Source: Haladaptatus caseinilyticus (lineage in GTDB: Archaea; Halobacteriota; Halobacteria; Halobacteriales; Haladaptataceae). From it: 64,000 nt of DNA. The position numbers and the translations under genes are program-made. Positions 60,605 through 64,000 of the stretch are shown piece after piece. Within the stretch, counting starts at the first letter, position 1; every line of letters begins with the position of its first letter. The stretch covers positions 186,001 through 250,000 of the forward strand of contig NZ_CP111036.1 of the NCBI RefSeq assembly GCF_026248685.1. The letters run 5' to 3'. Below the pieces are notes generated by a model. It ran no database searches. It was not told the DNA's origin and saw only the letters and a program-made list of their open reading frames with translations.

Positions 60605-61960
60605 TCAGTCGCCTCCGATGGTGTAGATGCGGTGATCCGTCCACGACAAGTCGAGGGCATCACGGCCATCGACGACCACCATGGGGTCGAACCCGGCCCA
60701 GTCGATACCCGCGAACTCGTCGTGGTCGGTGACGAGCACTGCGGCGTCGAACTCGTGCTCGGCGAGGTCCTCGAACGCGAGTTTCGTCGCGTCGAATCCC
60801 TCGGCGTCGTCCAGCATGGGATCAACCGCGAACACGTCGGCACCGCGCTCGGTCAGGTCGGCACAGATGGGCCGTGCCGGTGTTGCCCGCGTCTCCTCGA
60901 CGCCAGGACGATAGGTCAATCCGAGAACGAGAATCCGCGAATCGGCGACCGCTTTCCCGTGCTCCGCCAGCAGCTCGACGGTCTTTTCGACCGTGAATCC
61001 CGGCATCGAATCGTTCACTTCGCGAGCGGTACGGAGGAGCGGGAACGGCGCTTCGAACTGCTCGATGAGGAAGTACGGATAGTAGGGAATGCAGTGCCCT
61101 CCGACACCCGGACCTGGTTTGTGGAGATCACAGAACGGTTGGGTATTCGCCGTCTCTATCGCGCCGTTGATACTGATTTCGGCGTCATCGGCGATGGAGG
61201 CGAGTTCGTTCGCCAGCGCGATGTTCACGTCGCGATAGACGCCTTCGAACACTTTTACCGCCTCCGCGGTCGTCGCGTTCGGAACCGAAATCACGTCGTT
61301 GTCAGTTAGTTCGCCGTAAACGAGTTCCGCGACCCGAGTGCTTTCATCGTCGATGCCACCGACCACCTTCGGATACGCGCCGCGAATGTCCTGCAACGCT
61401 CGCCCGCTGGACGTTCGCTCGGGACAGACAGCAAGCCCGAACTCCTCGCGTGAGAGATCACTCTCTCGCTCCAACAACGGGAGCAGTTCGTCGCGGGTCG
61501 TTCCCGGTGGTACCGTACATTCGACCACGACGAGGTCACCCTGATCGAGACCGTCCGCGATGGATTCGATCACCGACTGGAGGATGGCGAGATCCGGTTG
61601 GTTCGCGTCGGTGATCGGCGTCGGCACGATAACGACGTGAATCGACGCCCGATCCGCCGCCTCGACCGGCGATTCGACTGCCCGGAGAGCCCCCGATTCG
61701 ACCGTTTCGGAGACGAGTTCGTCCAATCCGGGTTCGCGCTTGACGTGGCAGTCGCCCCGGTTGATGGCCGCCACCACGTCAGGGTCGATATCCGCACCGA
61801 TGACGTTCCCACACGTTTCTGCGTACACCGCCGCGAGCGGGAGGCCCATCTTGCCGAGTCCGTACACTGCCACCGGAATCTCGCCTGACAGAAACGCGCT
61901 TCGTTGGTCGTCCACCGAGGCATCGCTCCCGTAGAGGGTTTGAATTTCCCGCAGACTCAC
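60605..61960 (-). CDS. UDP-N-acetyl-sugar 6-dehydrogenase (WecC/WbpA-like)
   Basis: 451 residues. NAD-binding VAVYGLGKMGLPLAAVYAET, VECTVPPGTTRDEL, middle ERTSSGRALQDIRGAYPKVV and the catalytic cysteine in GPGVGGHCIPYYPYFLIEQF. Oxidises C6 of UDP-GlcNAc or UDP-ManNAc to the uronic acid, two-fold NAD-dependent. The neighbourhood (Gfo/Idh, DegT, 2-epimerase) favours a WbpA-like role on UDP-GlcNAc. Overlaps its upstream neighbour by 4 bp. Confidence 0.93.
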   Translation of the reverse strand: MSLREIQTLYGSDASVDDQRSAFLSGEIPVAVYGLGKMGLPLAAVYAETCGNVIGADIDPDVVAAINRGDCHVKREPGLDELVSETVESGALRAVESPVEAADRASIHVVIVPTPITDANQPDLAILQSVIESIADGLDQGDLVVVECTVPPGTTRDELLPLLERESDLSREEFGLAVCPERTSSGRALQDIRGAYPKVVGGIDDESTRVAELVYGELTDNDVISVPNATTAEAVKVFEGVYRDVNIALANELASIADDAEISINGAIETANTQPFCDLHKPGPGVGGHCIPYYPYFLIEQFEAPFPLLRTAREVNDSMPGFTVEKTVELLAEHGKAVADSRILVLGLTYRPGVEETRATPARPICADLTERGADVFAVDPMLDDAEGFDATKLAFEDLAEHEFDAAVLVTDHDEFAGIDWAGFDPMVVVDGRDALDLSWTDHRIYTIGGD

Positions 61961-62934
61961 CCGAGATGCACCTCCCGTTCGCGCAGTCCCGAGGCCAATC
62001 CGTCGATTTCCCGTGCAACTTCCAACACGCGGAGGCCATCTTCGCCGGTTACGACCGGGGTCGAACCGGTGGTCGCACTGCGAACGAACGACCGCAGTTC
62101 GTTTTTCAACGGTTCGCCGTTTTCCACGGTCGGGCGCTCGACGATGCTTTCGTGGCGATAGCGAAGATCACCGTTTTCCTCGATGTACTCCGGCATGGAG
62201 TGGCGGTGAATCTCCACGGATTGGTTGGTGTAATCGACGTTTACCCGGCACTCCTGTGCCGTGATCGAAAGCTTTCGGACTTTCTCCTGCGTCACTCGAC
62301 TTGCCGTCAAACCGGCGACGATACCGCCTTCGAACTCGATGCTCGCGCTGGCGTACCGATTATCCTGCGTTCCGACTGCCGCGACCGATGCGATATCGTC
62401 GTCCACGATGGAGAGGAGGACGTCCAAATCGTGAATCATCAGATCCATCACCGCGCTCACGTCCACGGCTCTCCCCTCCGGTGGGGGACCGAGTCGCTGG
62501 GCGTCGATCGCGATGATATCGAGTTCGGACACGATTTCCGAAAGCGTCCGAATCGCCGGGTTGAACCGCTCGATGTGGCCGACTTGTATCATCACGTCTG
62601 CCGTATCGGCACGAGCGAGCAGATCCCGCCCTTCCTCCGGTTCGGCGACGAACGGCTTTTCGACGAGGATGTGAACGCCCCCGTCGATGCACTGTTTCGC
62701 CATTTCGTAATGGTAGGGCGTTGGAACCGCGATGGAGGCGACGTCCGCCTCGCGTATTGCTTCGTCCATACTGACTGCTTGCGACCCGTGATTGCGAGCG
62801 ACCTCGTCGGCTCGCGTTTCGTCCACATCGTGAATGCCGACGAGGTTTACCTCCGGCAGCTCGCTGTAGACGCGGGCGTGATGGCGACCCATACTTCCGA
62901 CGCCGATTACTGCCGCGTTGACTGGTTCACTCAT
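61957..62934 (-). CDS. Gfo/Idh/MocA oxidoreductase (WbpB-like)
   Basis: 325 residues from ATG 62934 (MSEPVNAAVIGVGSMGRHHA). Rossmann part GVGSMGRHHARVYSELPEV, the nucleotide-sugar signature HILVEKPFVAEPEEGRDLLA (EKP) and catalytic-region VMDLMIHDLDVLLSIVDDDI. In the WbpB role it oxidises C3 of UDP-GlcNAcA to the 3-keto sugar for transamination. Overlaps the aminotransferase stop by 8 bp. Confidence 0.9.
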   Translation of the reverse strand: MSEPVNAAVIGVGSMGRHHARVYSELPEVNLVGIHDVDETRADEVARNHGSQAVSMDEAIREADVASIAVPTPYHYEMAKQCIDGGVHILVEKPFVAEPEEGRDLLARADTADVMIQVGHIERFNPAIRTLSEIVSELDIIAIDAQRLGPPPEGRAVDVSAVMDLMIHDLDVLLSIVDDDIASVAAVGTQDNRYASASIEFEGGIVAGLTASRVTQEKVRKLSITAQECRVNVDYTNQSVEIHRHSMPEYIEENGDLRYRHESIVERPTVENGEPLKNELRSFVRSATTGSTPVVTGEDGLRVLEVAREIDGLASGLREREVHLG

Positions 62935-64000
62935 AGCTCGTAATAGCAGATGCGATAGTTCGTACGTCGTCACCCGACAACCCCGGATGGACGGGAAGGG
63001 AAAGCACTTCTTCCGCGGCCCGTTCCGAGACGGGGGCGTCGTGCTCGACGTGTTGGTATGCTGGTTGTTCGTGGATGGGCGTCGGATAGTATACACCGGT
63101 TCCGACACCCTTCGATTCGAGGTGGCGTTTGAGACCGTCTCGGTCGTTCGTCCGTACAGTGTACTGGTGATACACGTGTCGACAGCCATCGGGTTCGATC
63201 GGTGTGATCACGTCCGAACCCCGAAGTCGGTCGGTGAGATACGCCGCATTTGCGCGACGGATTTCGTTGTACTTCGGCAGGCGCGACAATTGGACGCGAC
63301 CGATTGCCGCAGCCATACTTGTCATCCGGAAATTGTGACCGAGACGAACGTGGTCGTACCCACCGCCGGCAGTCCGACCGTGGTTGATGAAACTCGTCGC
63401 GCGTTCGGCGACGTCCCGACGATCGGTCGTCACCATTCCCCCTTCGCCGGTCGTCATGTTCTTCGTCGGATAAAACGAAAAACAGGCGGCGTCGCCGAAC
63501 GATCCGGCGGGTTTGCCATCGAACGCCGCACCGTGTGCTTGGGCGGCGTCCTCGATGAGTGCGAGGTCGTGCGTTTCGGCGATATCTTGGAGATGGTCCA
63601 TCTTCGCGGGCAACCCGTAGAGGTGAACCGCGAGGATGGCGTCCGCCTCGTGTTCCCGAACCGCTTCCTCCGTGGCGTACGGGTCGAGCGTGTACGTTTC
63701 CGAGTCGATGTCCGCAAACACCGGTTCTGCCCCGGCCAACCGGATCGCGTTCGCGCTGGCGACGAAGGAGAAAGGTGAGGTGACGACCCGGTCCCCGGGG
63801 CCGATTCCGAGTGCCGCAAACGCGGCGTGGAGGGCAGTCGTCCCGTTGCTCGCTGCGACGCCGAACTCGGTGCGACAGAAGTCGGCGAACTCGGCTTCGA
63901 ACTGCCGAACTTCCGGACCGTCTGCCAACTGTCCGCTTTCGAGACAGTCGACTGCCGCGTCGATTTCCTCATCGCCCAGTTTCGGGTCGGCAATGGGAAT
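62927..64000 (-). CDS. DegT/DnrJ/EryC1 sugar aminotransferase (WbpE-like), N-terminus outside window
   Basis: 357 residues visible; the frame is open to the right edge, beginning IPIADPKLGDEEIDAAVDCL, which is only a few residues after the usual start of this family. A TTG at 63928 is not the start. PLP lysine is in CFSFYPTKNMTTGEGG, with EDAAQAHGAAFDGKPAGSFG before and HNFRMTSMAAAIGRVQLSRL after. Transfers an amino group from glutamate to a 3- or 4-keto nucleotide sugar; next to a WbpB-like enzyme, the 3-keto UDP-GlcNAcA is the likely substrate. Confidence 0.93.
   Translation of the reverse strand: MPIADPKLGDEEIDAAVDCLESGQLADGPEVRQFEAEFADFCRTEFGVAASNGTTALHAAFAALGIGPGDRVVTSPFSFVASANAIRLAGAEPVFADIDSETYTLDPYATEEAVREHEADAILAVHLYGLPAKMDHLQDIAETHDLALIEDAAQAHGAAFDGKPAGSFGDAACFSFYPTKNMTTGEGGMVTTDRRDVAERATSFINHGRTAGGGYDHVRLGHNFRMTSMAAAIGRVQLSRLPKYNEIRRANAAYLTDRLRGSDVITPIEPDGCRHVYHQYTVRTNDRDGLKRHLESKGVGTGVYYPTPIHEQPAYQHVEHDAPVSERAAEEVLSLPVHPGLSGDDVRTIASAITSYE

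Noticed and set aside
1-64000. CRISPR array or long tandem repeat
   Set aside because: Read through for regularly spaced identical repeats; none seen. The only recurring short element is ATAACAAAG.

Overview
The window is haloarchaeal (class Halobacteria) chromosome: GC-rich with strong G/C at third codon positions, acidic proteins, Tat signal peptides with lipoboxes, leaderless genes with a TATA box about 25-32 bp upstream, and lineage-restricted families (HalOD1, bacterio-opsin-activator HTH, PccX, archaellin, ArfA). The genus is uncertain. I see no rRNA, CRISPR array, intact insertion sequence or replication origin.

0-10 kb: two right-handed beta-helix proteins flank tRNA-Val. They are followed by two tandem solute-binding proteins of the branched-chain amino acid type. 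In both, the two halves of the fold appear in swapped order (circular permutation), which is the most unusual protein-level signal here. Then come a CBS/zinc-ribbon protein, ArfA, uridine kinase, small regulators and a membrane-anchored malectin protein. 10-25 kb is mostly housekeeping: tRNA-Ser, NhaC, UDG, HalOD1 proteins (one decayed), AroC and AroA, PccX/PccB, two NSS transporters and redox enzymes.

26-31 kb: a co-directional cluster encodes a TagB/TagF-type glycerophosphotransferase, a glycerophosphodiester phosphodiesterase, a nucleotidyltransferase-HAD phosphatase fusion and a TIM-barrel isomerase. I read it as a candidate archaeal polyol-phosphate (teichoic-acid-like) pathway. 31-39 kb holds SucCD, a livHMGF transporter operon without its own binding protein, Pgk, a GNAT enzyme and tRNA-Thr.

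39-44.3 kb is a decaying stretch: a frameshifted and deleted macro-domain gene, an archaellin and a DUF7500-like gene truncated tail-to-tail at one junction, a membrane protein whose natural start is out of frame at a G6 tract, and a solitary cheW.

44.6-64 kb is a surface-glycan region. It has glmS behind a chain of two overlapping mini-ORFs and a hairpin, a polysaccharide deacetylase, an anomalous tRNA-like gene, a nucleotide-sugar epimerase, a type I phosphodiesterase, a GT-C-like membrane protein, two DUF354 proteins around a GT4, a FemAB-like transferase, a second deacetylase, and an operon resembling WbpI, GT2, WbpA, WbpB and WbpE that runs off the right edge. That operon could make a diacetamido-uronic acid sugar nucleotide for N-glycan or polysaccharide. 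An unusual 9-bp motif, ATAACAAAG, recurs five times here in front of transcription units, mostly at the TATA position, and a sixth time upstream of glmS, suggesting a shared promoter class.
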